Below the pieces are notes generated by a model. That model ran no database searches and was not told where the DNA came from. It worked only from the letters and a program-made list of their open reading frames with translations. A stretch of DNA of 64,000 nt, taken from positions 16,492,001-16,556,000 of the forward strand of contig CM114271.1 of NCBI GenBank assembly GCA_050084515.1, given 5' to 3'. Each line of letters opens with the position of its first letter. The stretch's first letter is position 1. The stretch is from Blasia pusilla. Lineage: Eukaryota > Marchantiophyta > Marchantiopsida > Blasiales. Positions 20,517-33,510 of the stretch are shown here, in pieces. A program made the position numbers and the translations under genes.

Positions 20517-23500
20517 CTAATCCTCAGCGAGAAACTCGAGCTTTTCCTTGATGATTTGACGATGTTCCTCTGTGAGTACAAAATCGTTTGCCATGATCCG
20601 TTTCCTCAGTTCCCACTTTTCGTTGTCACCTGCGACCTGCTCCTTGGCACCAGAAACTTGAGAGGCTCAGAAGACCGGTCTGAGGATTCCAAGTATCTGT
20701 TGCTACTGCCTTTGCTTGTGATACCATCCATACATTTCTTTCAAGGCTTCTTCACATTTGAAGAGTAAACAGGGATACGTCAGTGTCCACGAAAGAAAGG
20801 AGACAGATTCGTTACCTCCACAAAGTTGTTGATATGGCCATCTTTGTTGGGTTGAGTAAAGGGACAATCTGGATTGGTGCACCAGTTACCATCCACGATG
20901 AACTTGAATTCATACCTTCCAACCTGCAGCAAAATCAGAAACCCAGAATAAGGACGCTGCGCAGGCGCTGGCCCAAAAGTGAAAAAACGCGGCAGCCCGT
21001 AGTATAGTGTGCAGTGTTCGCTGTGGTTCACTTCGCATTACAAGGACAACCGAATGGTCACCATCCAATCGGCAGTAGAAACAGCAGCTTGTTCTCCATG
21101 CACCACGCTTCTGGTCGGAGTTTTCATGGGAAGCGTTGTCAAACCCATGACACTAAGTAACCAGTGATGCTAAGGAGTACCTTTAAATACATACACCTAC
21201 TTTCGTAATTCAGTGATAGCTATCCAGTGCAATTCTATAATAATCGAATGCAGAGATAGCTACTGCGTAACTTGGGCTCTATAACCAACCGTATCTAGTG
21301 ACGACCTTCTTCCAGTGCACAATCGGAAATGCCTTCCAAACTCGGCCCAAGCATACCATTACATAGATGAAAGGGAGAGCATCGTACTGGTAGTTCTCGA
21401 TCTAGATGCCAGTGTCCATCGTCGCCTTTTGTGAAAGCTACGCGCTGAATCAGTACCTCGTCAAAATCAACATTGACAGCATCAGTACCCATGGCAAGAA
21501 TCCCTCAGAGGGTAGCAATTAGGGGATGCACTCGTTTTGATATCTCAAACAGTTAGTCTCCCTTACTTGACAGATGGAAATCTCTGTTAAAATTGGCTAC
21601 CGTTCACTCGATCCTGCATTTCTGTTCTCTGGGGCAATGGCTCAGAAAACAGAGTCTTGTCATGAGGGCAGTACAGTACTCGGCATGGTGGGGTATGGAT
21701 CACAGCACCATAATTATCCTCATCCTTTCCACTCCAAGGAAATACTTCATCATTCCAGAGTGACCGTCAAAGTCGGAAGCAATGTAGAAATGCCAAAACT
21801 CCCTCCGGGATGTGTTTTGATAGATGGATAGACAAGCGGCAAACTGATTTTCTCATGTACTGTTACCACTCAGGCACCACACACAGCTAATTGCACGACT
21901 GCCTTCGCACCACAGACCACAATTACAAGATTTGTAGCTTTGAACCAAGTAGATTTTCCGAAAATCCCCAAGGTACATCTGACATTTGAGAGATCCCACT
22001 TTTTGGAACATAGAATTTCCTGAAGCGTGACTAGTGTAGAATCAACAACCATAGGAACACAAACAAGTAGCCAGCTTCTGACTATTTCTTTGCAACACTG
22101 GTTTAGATGACCGCCACTTTCCCCTAACGTAAGTCGTCGCCATTCTTTCAGATATCTGACGGTCTCTCGAGTTGATTGGCTACAGTACTTAGCATCTACT
22201 GTCACCACAGCCAAACTACAGATGGAAACATGACCACATGGCACCTGCCAATCCTACGCAGGCCCGAAACTTGTATCCACACACATAGCATAGAAGTAAT
22301 TATGCCTATCGTAATTCCTAGAAGTAATTCATAGAAGTGGCTTGTCGGGTTCACAGTGAACGCATGTGTGGGAAGGGCAAAGTAGGTGGCTGAGTCACAT
22401 GAACGCCCACAGTAGAGGAACATTTTGCACCAGCTCTTGACAGCACAGGGTTGACTGTACAACAAGCCCACCTTACATTGGACTTCTATGAATGGGCGTC
22501 TGTCAAAGCTCACCAAAGAAGTATCTGGGCGCAACAGAAACAAGAAGTTTCTGTTGCGACCAAATTCTGACTCAAGGAGGACCGCATCTCAAGTCTATCG
22601 ATTCTCCACCAAATAGTATTACACAGTAGGTAGGAAAATGTCAGGCGCCTTCCATCTAAAGCTGTAGTCTGTCTAATGCTGTAAGCTACTCTCGACATTA
22701 GAGCATAGTCCCCCGTGTGTGATACTCGGCCAAATTGGACAGTACTGCAAATTATTCTAGGCAACCGTCTTACAAAGTTTCCTACTGAAATCAACCCTCT
22801 CAGTAGTCCCTTTAGATCGAGCAATCTTCTGAACAAAATCCTTCTGTGAACAAAGTTGCCAGGACCGATTCCTCTCTCAGTCACTCCAAGACATGTCACT
22901 CCAAGCTCAAGAAATGATGTTCTATTTTGATAGCCATTTCTTGCAGGCACCTGTTTTTCAAGAACACCAAATATAGCCATGCTCGAATATCGTCAAGGAA
23001 GTATGCGCTCCTTGATGTTTGAATATCATAAGGTATGATATTTACTAAGCTATGGGGCCCTTGCTCATATGAGACACAGCAGGACACATATTTCTAACCG
23101 CTTGTCTTATAATGGAAGGACTTCATGTACTGCTTGATTTACCAAGAGCTTTTCAATTGAAGTACCTGGCTATATTGAAAAATCTCATCACTTTGTAGAT
23201 GATCAACTCTATCATCGAAGTGATGACGAACAATGAGTGAGTCCTCTTTAGTTCTCATTGCCCATCACGGATGATTGGATCAAAGAAAAGGGAGACCCGA
23301 ATATGTTAAACCTATGTAAATGTATCATCCCAGAATTTAACAGCTCTAGATAGGTGTGAACTCGAAACCATCGACGACAATCTGGATTAATGGATGACTT
23401 ACCTCATACCACCCAACGTCAAGTCCAGCAACCTCAACACTTTCTGCTGCACCTCTCCACCATGACAGACGTACTTTTTCTTTGGCATTCCCCGTCAACT

Positions 23501-26500
23501 ACACACCAGATATGAGGACATTAGTATAGGTAAACCTCACCAGAGTAGGGTTGACGTCATTACTCTTTGTCCTCAACTGGAGAAAGCCATATCTACAAAC
23601 AGAAGACTCTGGGGACCAATTCTCCACTGTAACGCACTCCAATATTTTTGGTCACTTATGGAGTGATGTTCTGAAGGAAGGCAAATAGACAGGTAGGAAT
23701 ATCATACACAATACAAAATTAAAGAACTTTCAACTATCAAATTGTGAGCTTCGGTCCTTGATTCTGATGGATCCAGACGCAAGCTATCCTCCAAACCATT
23801 CCTTTAAATCTCACTCTGGTGACTTTCAGGTGTGCCCAACCATGATGCACACTTAGTGTAGGCCCACAACTTCACTCCCGGTCCCTTAGATCTATGTCTT
23901 CAATTTCTCTTTCTTCAACAATGGTGCACATTAGTAAATAATACTATTCCATACTTTCAACAAACTTCCACCCTTTATCAGTTTAGGAGACGCTAACAGT
24001 ATAGCTCACCATATCCGCTGTTGCAGCTTTGATTGAATCCAATTTGGGATGACACGAGCGAACTTTCTACATCATTTTGTGAGGCAAAACTCTAACGTAA
24101 GTATTCCTCACAGGGGGCCTGCATTGAAAACACCGTTTGAACTGTAGATTCACAAAAGCGCCAAACATAAGAAGAAGTACCAAGAGTCTACTTGTAACAA
24201 ACGCATACCACAAACATCAAACTATTTCAAATTCTGCTGTGCGTGGTAGTAATGGCTACTAAGCTAATACTAACAAGTGGACGTTTGAGAACAGTATTGA
24301 GTCCTCACTTGTAGCATAGCATTAGCCTCAAAAAGCTCATACCCACGAATCCAATACATGTAGGTCAACTGTATACACAGAAGCATAAGTCAGATATACT
24401 CGACCCTGTTAGATTAAAGTAAAAGTCTACTGAAAGGTTTGACGCCCTAATCTGCTCAGATTCATGGTCTATTGGGTTCATACTAGTGGGTAAATAAACA
24501 CACTGCATTTATTCTATTACTGTATACGCACAAGATATCCCACAAATGGATTTATCTTACTCTACTTGTTACAAACCTTAATTTAGGCTCTTAATCCACT
24601 TCTATTCAACGAAACTCGGATAAGCAATCAGAGGACAGAAAACTGACCGCGACAGCAGGTGCTCTGCCAAGTCCGGCAGTGCAATGCACATATGCCGTTC
24701 CTTCATTCCTCTTTGTTGCTTTGTACAACTCAGCAACTACCTTTGGCAAGCGAAGACGTAGATCATATGGATCGAAATCTCTGCTCAAAAAAATCTGACG
24801 TTTTCAATGATCACCCCCTGACAAAATCCAAGCAGCAGCAAAAACCTCCTGAAGAGTATCATCTGTGTGTACAAGCGAAAAACAGAAGGCCTAAAGTAGC
24901 TCTCTGCAACTCTAAAAGGTTTGGAATGAATACCGTATTTGAGCCCTGATATGCTCAATTCCATCTAGCTCTTTAGCTCGCTCTTGGATGGCACAGATAT
25001 CCACTGAGAAATATCTAATCAGCCTAGTGAAGGATCTCTCCAACTGACAAAGAGGAAGGGAAAATGCCATGAAATTATACAAAACGGATAAACTTGTCAA
25101 CGTACTAGGTGGTGTATTATGGATTTCAGAGTGCAGCAATTACAGTATAACGACGTCATGAAAAGATTTTCGAACATTTTCATGCAAGAAATTCTCTAAA
25201 TAAGAGCGACTGTGATTCCTCGTGAAGAAAGTGAGATTAAAGGATACGCAAGATCTGGATCTTGTTGCAGGCAAAAGATCGTTCCCACTCCTGCTCCTTT
25301 CAGGCGATCCACATCTGATGGGGTCTGCACGTTTACTTGTAGGAGCTGAACTTAGTCAAGGGCATCCTTACGATTCTTGTAAAACCAAGCAGGCGAAATA
25401 CACTAACAGGTGGGCACACCACAGCAAGTCTGTGCTATGACGACTGTAGTAAACATTTCAAAATTCCCCATAAGAAAGTTGCTGGAGAATTCACTCACTT
25501 GTGGACAGGAACCAACAATTAAGTCCGGTAATACATGGGCGTAATTCATTCCAAGTTCATGCCTGTAGGTAAGACCTGCAAAAGGGGTAAATCACCCCAT
25601 TTTTCAGCTGTCGAGCGTCTGAGATCATCCTCGACCTAGTGTCGACTTGAAGTATCATGTGCAATATACTTACAAACGTTGTAATACACCAAAAGTTGCA
25701 GTCATGTGAACATTCACCGTTTACATCATAACAAACTGAGCGGGGGAAGTGCAGAAAAGCCGTGCAAAACTTCCTGCGGGAAGAACTTAAGTTGGACGCA
25801 ACGAGAAAACAAAGTGGAATGCGCCTCCAACATACGACGGTAAAGCGCACATCTCCGGAAATTGGCGCTATGTTAGCTACCTGAACCCATAGCCTGCTGC
25901 ATAGAATCAGAATACGTCTCTGTTTTCTTGGTAACGTCAGATTCCTCTGTCCTTCCGACACTTGCAGTGATCTGCAGCCCATGCGAACTCAAAAGCTCAG
26001 GCGTTCCCTAAATCATCCAATTTCTCTTTGCAAATACAGCGATCTGTCACAAAAAAACTATGAGAACTCAAACATTGCCTGGACTCCACATTGGGAAGAG
26101 CTTGGACCGGATGCGCCAGAGAATGAATGAACTCATTGACCTCAGGAATCCAAGGGAGCTATGGAACTTTGGAGAAACGTTTCTCGAGAGTAGGGCAATC
26201 AAGCTACTGCGGATACGTTGATACGGCAGGTTGGCACACAGACGATGGAATTGTGCTCAGCCAAGGAAATTTGTAGCCCTCAACACCCCTGAATGATGGG
26301 TCACATCCTATCTGAAACCCAGCAAACAAAAAAAATCTAGGTTCCGTTATCACTCCTGGAAGAAGAGAATAGAGAGGGACAGGCTCCGGACCTGCAGACT
26401 GAATCGTTTATCGGAGGGAATTGGTACATAAGTGTAGATGATAACATCCAGTAAGCTTCGGATTACACAAATTCGCCCAAATTCGAACCGGCGACAGACG

Positions 26501-27231
26501 TATTGATAAACAAGTCAGATGGAAAGGTTTGAATCACCAGAAGACGGGAAAAAGAAGAAGAAGAAGAAGAAGAAGAAAAACTCTGCGCATTCTTACAAGT
26601 CTTAGTATCTGTACCTATACCTTTCTCCCTGGAATCGCATCCTCTTGCTTTCTCACGCTTGATACTCCTTCAGCCACAATTGTCTCACCACACCACACCT
26701 CGGAATGCAGGCAAAAATTCCAGAAATCCCATCCAAACAATGACCGTGGACGAGCACAGCCAAATCATGAAGCAGAGAGCTGCTGCATATTCACAATGTG
26801 CTCACACCACACCCACCTGCATGCGAGGCAGTTGCAAGCCGTCGGCTCTAGTGTCGTGCCCCAACATTTTCAGCAATTGCGCAGACGACCAGCCTCCGTT
26901 GCTTTGAACGGATGCTATTTTCGCTTGTCCTTGAACTTTCCTGCATTCAAGCAGGTTAACAAACCATCAATCATCACCGCCGTTGCACTCCGAATCCCTC
27001 TCAATTCCACGCCAGAAATTCACTAATTCCCCAAAACCACCGCCAGCCACACTCCTCCCGGCAACAAGCATAACCAGAATCCACTCCAGAAATTCTCCCT
27101 CCGACCAGCCTGAGAGCAGAGGATCAAACAAACCTGCTTCCCACTAGAGCGAAACTCGCCACAGAAGGCCGCAGCGTCGTCGCAGCAGCACTCATGGAGC
27201 ACGCATTCGCGGCGGACGCGCTCATTGTCAT
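20517..27231 (-). CDS. SEX4: Phosphoglucan phosphatase, SEX4/DSP4 type, chloroplastic
   Basis: Thirteen exons were traced on the minus strand: 27231-27134, 26940-26817, 25971-25881, 25575-25499, 25324-25248, 25014-24934, 24780-24648, 24368-24309, 24066-24010, 23498-23403, 21444-21388, 20923-20816 and 20636-20517. All junctions are GT-AG and phases agree, giving 392 aa (Arabidopsis SEX4 is 379). The first exon encodes a Ser/Ala/Thr-rich transit peptide ([20 protein letters not shown]). The dual-specificity phosphatase domain follows ([35 protein letters not shown]). The CX5R loop HCTAGLGR is intact. A C-terminal CBM48 glucan-binding module follows ([22 protein letters not shown]). The family removes phosphate from starch glucans in plastids to allow breakdown. 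The start was chosen as the first ATG that gives a plastid-type leader. Intron 10 is the longest, at 1958 bp. No lesion is seen. Confidence 0.94.
22530..22558. repeat. Hairpin in SEX4 intron 10
   Basis: CGCAACAGAAAC at 22530-22541 is the exact reverse complement of 22547-22558, with a 5-nt loop. Confidence 0.85.
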
Positions 27232-28085
27232 TGCTCCCTCCCTCACTCAATCAATTGAGCACACTCGCTCACGCACAGCCCCACGCAGAAAGCGAGCCAG
27301 CCAACGGATATCCCCGGCGGATGGCGCTACCTCAACAACGGCAATTCGCTCGCTCGTCCCTCGGAAGTCTTCCCAGCCTCTCTCTGCTGTCCTCCTGTTT
27401 CGGTCCACCTCTCTCGTCTTTATTTTGTTCGTTCCAGTAGGTGAGGGGGAACGCCACCCCCCACTCTCCCGTCCTCTTCTGAATCTCGCGCGGGATCCAT
27501 CATCCATCCCCCGACCGACAGCGTGATCGATCCTCCATGCGACGGCTATTGCTGCACCACGTGGGCCCTCTCCCTCGCTCCTCTTTCGCATCCCTTTCCT
27601 AGACGATTCACATGGGAGCGATTGCCTCCGTTTGGAGGCATATTTCCAGAATATTCGGAGTCCGTTCCGGCTAAAGACCGCCTCAAGGATATGGAGAACT
27701 CGCGAGTCGCGAGGACGTCTCTCTTCTCTTCCCGGGTCGGGAGGGCCGCCCTTCTTTTCCTTCCCCTCAACCTCCACCGTCGAGACCGGTCGCATATGCC
27801 GTCGGCGTAGCATTCCGTCCCTTCGCCAATTGTGTACAGTGGTAGTCAGGATAACTGCGGATCCGTCAGTCCAGCTGCTGCTTTCGGATAGGATGTCAGC
27901 ATTCACCCCTGGACTGTGTGGACAGCGCGAAATGCGTTCGCGAGGAATACCAAGTTGGACTAAACAAGTGTGTTGAGTTTAGTTTGTGAAGCGATTAAAT
28001 TAAAATTTATTTTTTTCAATCTCTCAAATATTTTTTTAATAAAGAAAAGGTGTTTGCAACTTAAGAAGACACTCTCCAATAATAA
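27232..28085. other. Upstream region of SEX4 up to the Helitron end
   Basis: The part to about 27960 is GC-rich and must contain the SEX4 promoter and 5' UTR. Overlapping ORFs on both strands (minus 27247-27906, 219 codons, Arg-rich) have no recognised domain. From about 27970 the composition drops to AT-rich, close to the Helitron terminus. Confidence 0.5.
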
Positions 28086-28096
28086 CTAATAAGGGG

Positions 28097-28114
28097 CCCT
28101 GCGATGATGCAGGG
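28097..28114 (-). other. Helitron 3' terminal hairpin
   Basis: CCCTGC and GCAGGG form 6-bp arms around a 6-nt loop. They are followed on the minus strand by a short T-rich spacer and TTAG. This compares well with the hairpin and CTAG at 53043-53072. Confidence 0.6.
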
Positions 28115-28249
28115 ATACAAAAATATCAATAAGAAATTTTTTATTTCCATGAAGTATTTCTTTATACATAACGTTGCTTGTGAAGAGTCCTTTATCATTT
28201 GAAAGCGCATCACTTCCTATTGTGATATGTATTGCATATTTTTTGTCCT

Positions 28250-30863
28250 ACTCTCAACAATGCAACATATAATTCACCATCAGAAAAGACTCGTGTAGGT
28301 AGAAAAATTCCTATCTTTTTCAAGGTTTGACCTTGAGATTTATTGATAGTCATGGCAAAAGCGGGACGAATGAGAAATTCAAATCTACGTAAATCAAAAG
28401 GTAAACCTGAGTCTCACACAATCAATGGGATACGTGGAGTAAATACTCGATCACCAGTGTTCTTTTCTATAATGATTTCAGCATCAATGGCATGTTGCAT
28501 GAATCCACGAATCACCAAACGAGTTCGGTTGGCTTGTCCCTTTGAACCATTCAAATTCCGTAAAAGCATGATAAGTGCATCAATTTTCAAGGTTAAACGA
28601 TGTGGTGGTAAATTTGATGGTAAGCAAGTATTTAAGATTTCGGTCGGATAAATATAACTCATTCCCTCATCCGAAATAGTATCAACACTAAGGTAAGTGC
28701 GTTCTTACATAAAACAAAGATATGTCAATTAGAATATGATTTTAGTATTGATGCATAATACAATTAAAGAACACATGAGGAGAATGACATGAATATTACC
28801 TCTCCATAGAATTGAAACATGACTTCTGTATTGATGTCGTCAACATCTCGATTTTTGGTGTAAGAGTTGTTGTACCTCTTAAAGTTAATCTCACGAAACT
28901 TTTCAGAATCATTTCCGTAATGTCAATAAGATCATTGATTTTCTTACTTTCGGTCATCATATCACTTGGAAATTGTATGAAATCCTCTCCCAAATGAGCT
29001 TGCAAAGGCACACGACCCTCTCCAAACTCCAATAACCAATTTGCAAAATCTTGTTTTTGTACACGCATGTTCACTTTCAAATTTGGAACTCTCATATTGA
29101 TCGTTAGCTTCATTACCCTCACATGAGACCATAAAGTTAACCTCTTTAATGTAGCTTGAATATTTTTGGACGGTCTCCATGACGAACAACTTGCAAGACT
29201 TGGCGAAAATCCCCACGAAAGACTATTAATTTGCCACCAAACAGAATATTCCTCAAGTTTTCGGATACCACTCCCATGATATCTTGAAAGAATCGATTTA
29301 CAGTCTCAAATACATGGCGATGAGTCATAGGTGCCTCCCCCCATGTGATAAGCCAAGCCCTTTGAATCAAGCACGCAACTTCGCTATTAACACGTAGATT
29401 GCAAAAAAACGTACTCAAAGATATGAATATTTTTGGCAAGATAACTCTTTACCATGATAAAAGACTTACGAAGAAATGAATTGGTCATATTACTTACTTG
29501 CAAGTAGAATTTTCATCTACTTTGACATGAGTGCGCAGTGTGTCCTCCATCTAAGAGCAAAGCAACTATCCCCGATGAAGCAACAGCTAAAGCTATGCCT
29601 TCAACACCTCGTGCACTCGCAAGAAGAAGATTGTATAAGAAGGTTTTTCCACTTCCACCACGTCCGTCAATGAAGAACAAATTTGAACACGAATTAATAT
29701 CACCATGCAAGGATGTTTTCGAGTTTATCGTGAATAGCATCCCAAATCAACCGTTTTACATCATTCAAAGTTTCCTCTCCTAGCCTACCTCGTTCATGTA
29801 GGTCATCTCCATCATATTGGAGCTCTTCCGCTTCCAAATAGGAATATAAAGATGAAGCTTGGAAATCCGCTTAGGGCACATCGGGGAAATCGGATAATCG
29901 TTTTCCTTGATCTTGCAAATGGTAGTGGACTTCCAATAATGTCATGCAAATAATTAAGAATTTGGAGCAAGATCGAGTATCCCTGTTTTCTGCATAAAGG
30001 CTAAGATGGAAATCAAGTCCAAAAGCAAAATCAGAAAATAACAATTATTATCATTGAAATAGGATACACTATTACCTCACGTTGTTGATAGAGGACATCC
30101 TCAATGAGTGGGACCAAAAATTGACTCTATAGTTGAGCAGGTCGGGTTGGTGTGTTCTAAGCGAGAATAATAGCAAAGAGTGGACGCAATGCACGACCTG
30201 TATGGATTTTTTATGCTTCTTGAAAGCATGAGAATACTTCCCTATGATCCTCAAGAAGCCCTATTTGAATAGCAGCCTCCTCAAATGTTGGATATAACAC
30301 TTCGTGAACAGTTCTTACGTATTAATATGTAGTTGCGCCTCAAATATGATGAAGTAGCAACCACAACCAATGTCATTCTCCTTCATCTATATATCAAAAC
30401 TTGAATGCATTTGCTTAATACACCAAACATTGCAATGATCAAAACGATGCTTTTATATATATTTACATAATTTGTAAGTACATTGAGGAATTGGAAATAA
30501 AAGTACCTGGGTGAGTAAGATATAAGGGACCAATTGGATGCCCACAACCATTTCTCCTTTGAGTTCTATGAATCCATCTTTTTTTCTCCAACGATAATAG
30601 GAAGGAAACTTGTTATATAAATACTTTCGAGCCTCCAAATCCAAATGATTAGTTGCAAACCATTGTGTAAGAGTTGTCCCCCTCTTCCTTTGTAATATCT
30701 CTTGCATATTGTCATGCTCATTGAAGAAAATTCTTTGTAATTCAGATAGATGAACTGTCAGCCTTACGATACTTGGATGTTCTGCATGTAGGCTAAACTT
30801 GAACAATCTCCAACATGCTTCAGAAGAAGATACATATCTGTATATGATACAAAAAATAGTCAA
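28250..30863 (-). pseudogene. Helitron Pif1-like helicase, broken
   Basis: Reading down the minus strand, 30863-30453 holds RYVSSSEACWRLFKF and the following Helitron linker (TTLTQWFATNHLDLEARK). Then 29740-29513 holds Walker A (FIDGRGGSGKTFLYN, at 29643-29666) and 29439-29146 holds the Walker B-like GDFRQVLQVV. At 29122-28796 lies FANWLLEFGEGRVP, and at 28662-28414 lies MPPHRLTLKID-type sequence (here NLPPHRLTLKID) with NRTRLVIR. The C-terminal [14 protein letters not shown] lies near 28300-28350. These are the SF1B helicase motifs that unwind DNA in rolling-circle transposition. Many stops and frameshifts make it inactive. The Rep nuclease domain is missing here. Confidence 0.85.
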
Positions 30864-31249
30864 ATATCATATGTTCAGAAAATGAAAACTTTGAGCTCCA
30901 ACATCACTAATCAATGATTTAAAAAATGGAGGACAACACCTTAAGATTGGGAGTTGCAATTTTCCATGACTACAACACATTCCAAAAGGTGAGTTCCGAT
31001 ACCTTTAACTCTTTACCTTTTCACACTTCCAATGTAGCATATAGCATGAAGGGAAAATTTATGTCATAGAATCAATAGTAAGACGCCCAATAACTTGGTT
31101 GATACCTCCTTGTAATATTAGCTTCTTTATATCACTCTCCTAGAAGTTCCTTATTCGTGCAATATTGAGTGAGATATTGACTCTTGAAGCTCATCTAACA
31201 TTATGACCTGGTGATCGAGCACTCTTAGTTGGAAGATTTAATCCATTCC

Positions 31250-32143
31250 CTATACTTGAGACGTATGAAGTGTAGGGATATTATTCATAAGGTCATCATC
31301 ATGTTGAGCAGAAGATACTTCCTCGATGACTATAGGCGTTACATGAGTGGATACCTCAAATATTTGAACAGTGGGGATATTTTTGGTAACGTCGTCATCT
31401 TGTTGAATATATGAGTCTTCCATAATAATCGCTACATTATTGATAGGTTGATCAACTTCAAGTACATATATATCCTCCATAGTGGGAAAATTAGTAATTC
31501 CATGTTGAGTCAAACGCCTACAAAAAAAGGGTAAGAATAATATCATGTAATTTTCATTAGAATCTGCCTCGTATATTTAATACACCAAATGTGAGAAAAT
31601 ACATACCTTCCAATATTATTTATCATGGAGGTAGAATTTTGGTCTATCATAGTGGATGGATCATCACCAAGATTGTGATGACTTCCTCCAACAACTTCTC
31701 TTCTTTTGTTGTAATCTCTATGATAGATTGCCTTTTTTTTGTTTCTTTAGAGCCAAAGTCTTGGCACAAATAATTCATTTTCATTTTTGTGCCTCTCCAC
31801 GTAAGACTTTACGAAAATACGAAAAGAGGTTGGACTTGATGGAATAGGAAGTCTGAGCAACCAATTTGCATGCTACAAATTTTGTACGAAACAAAACAAA
31901 TTTCCATAAGCAAGCTTCAAAAGCTAGAAAGGATTAGAATGGAAAATACGAGGTATCGGTAATATGCTTAATATACGTTGGGGGTGATTGAATGCGGACA
32001 AGAGGTTGTCGTTGTCTCCGATCTCCTATCATTTGATCACGAATGGCTCGATTTCTTTTTTGGCCCTCACCACGAAGCACTTTTCGATAATCTCGTAAAT
32101 CCATAGGATTTTCTAGAAGAGGGAGTCTATACAAAAAGGCCAA
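31250..32143 (-). pseudogene. Possible upstream pieces of the Helitron protein
   Basis: Two minus-strand ORFs (31546-31250 and 32143-31934) have no firm match. The second contains RDYRKVLRGEGQKRNRAI. A similar RKVLRGEAQK can be read near 31785-31815 before stops, so a short segment is duplicated. Position suggests the N-terminal part of the Helitron protein, but this is weak. Confidence 0.3.
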
Positions 32144-32639
32144 CGCTACAATTATTTTAATAGTACATCGAAAATATACAATGAAACAAAGTCAACACCA
32201 CAACAACCAAAAGAGATTATCTAAAATTCGGTACGGTACGTCGGAGAAATTGAGATGGAGGTTGTAAGAGGTGCTTCCTCTCGGCGTAGGCAAAGTGGTA
32301 TATTCGTAATATCACAAAGTGCACAGTTCTCCATCGCACCAACCATATTTTGGACATATACAATAGATTAATCTTCTAAACACACATAAGAAAATTATCG
32401 GATTGTTATCAAAAATAATTCTAACAATAGAATTTGTAAACGCTAAAAGGAAGGGGATTGCAAAAAAGGCATAGAAATAGCGTAAAAATCACTTATGAAG
32501 AAAGGCAACTCGCTCATTAATTGAAGTTTAGCTCTTCTATTATGTTAATTTAGATCTTGTGTTACACGTGTCATCAACGGAGGAGGCCAAAATGTATACC
32601 GAAGGAAGGGGTCCTCAAACACAATCCTCTTTTTATATA

Positions 32640-33040
32640 GTTATGAAATAGAAAAAGGGGGAAAAAAGGGAAAATAATGGAGAAAAGAAAATTGAGAAAT
32701 TAGAAAAAAGGAGAAAAAGCAGAGAAAAAGGCAAGATTTTTTTAATAAATTGGAAGAAAGCTAAATCATAAATTATTTTCAGAGAAAATAAGAGAAAAAT
32801 AAATTTCAGGAAAATCGTGTGGAAAATATTTAAGAATTGAAAAAAAATATTGATCGGGAAAGAAAATAAGAAAGAGGGGGGAAAATAAGGGAAAATTGAA
32901 TTAATAAATATGAAAAATTAGGTCAAGAGAAGATAAAGAAGAAAAAATATAAATAAGTAGAAGGGAAAAAATGAGTAAAATTTTTTTGAGAAAAAAATAT
33001 TGGAAAAGGAGGCAAAAAAAAAAAAAAAGGGGGGGGCAAA
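32640..33040 (+). repeat. Purine-rich low-complexity tract
   Basis: About 400 bp are almost entirely A and G on the plus strand, with few C. The tract ends in a run of 14-16 A followed by a run of G at 33017-33037. It is non-coding. Confidence 0.8.
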
Positions 33041-33069
33041 AGGTCGAAAAAGATTGATTTAGCAACGTT

Positions 33070-33510
33070 GTCAGTTCATCTCGATCTGGACTGTTGGATC
33101 ACTGTGAGCCAGATCGAACGCACAGGATTGCAAGAGCTACCGTGACACTTAGATCTAGGTGGGCGAGATCAGATCGGTCCGATCTCACATAGTTTTTCCT
33201 ATTTTCGACCGTTGGATTGCAACCCCCAAAATCGCGCCGTCAGATCCTCTCCATCAGGACCGTTGGATCTTTGTCAGGCAGATCGGATGGACAGGGCTGA
33301 AGATGCATTTTGGACCGTTAAATTTGGATGGGCGAGATCGGACGGTCCGATCTCGCCTAGTGTGGCAGGTTTTCGACCGTTAGATCGGATCAGATGGACT
33401 AGGTTTATTACTTAGCCCCGATTGTTAGATCTAGGGCGGAAAGATTGGACAACTTGATCTCGCCCAGTGTGGCTGGTTTTCGACCGCCGATTTGCAGACT
33501 CTGAGATCGG
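33070..33510 (+). repeat. Degenerate tandem units with GACCGTTGGATC-like words
   Basis: Three units contain a gatctcgcc(t/c)agtgtggc(a/t)ggttttcgaccg-like core, the last word at about 33203, 33370 and 33477. Repeated GACCGTT(G/A)(G/A)AT words and GATCGGACGGTCCGATC-like palindromes lie between them. Confidence 0.6.

Noticed and set aside
25557-25982. 141-codon minus ORF as a separate gene
   Set aside because: It spans SEX4 exon 3 in the wrong frame plus intron sequence. The exon in the correct frame fits the SEX4 family.
27247-27906. 219-codon minus-strand ORF upstream of SEX4
   Set aside because: Arg/Gly/Ser-rich, no recognised domain, and overlapped by ORFs of similar length in other frames. 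The transit-peptide exon at 27134-27231 explains the gene start better.
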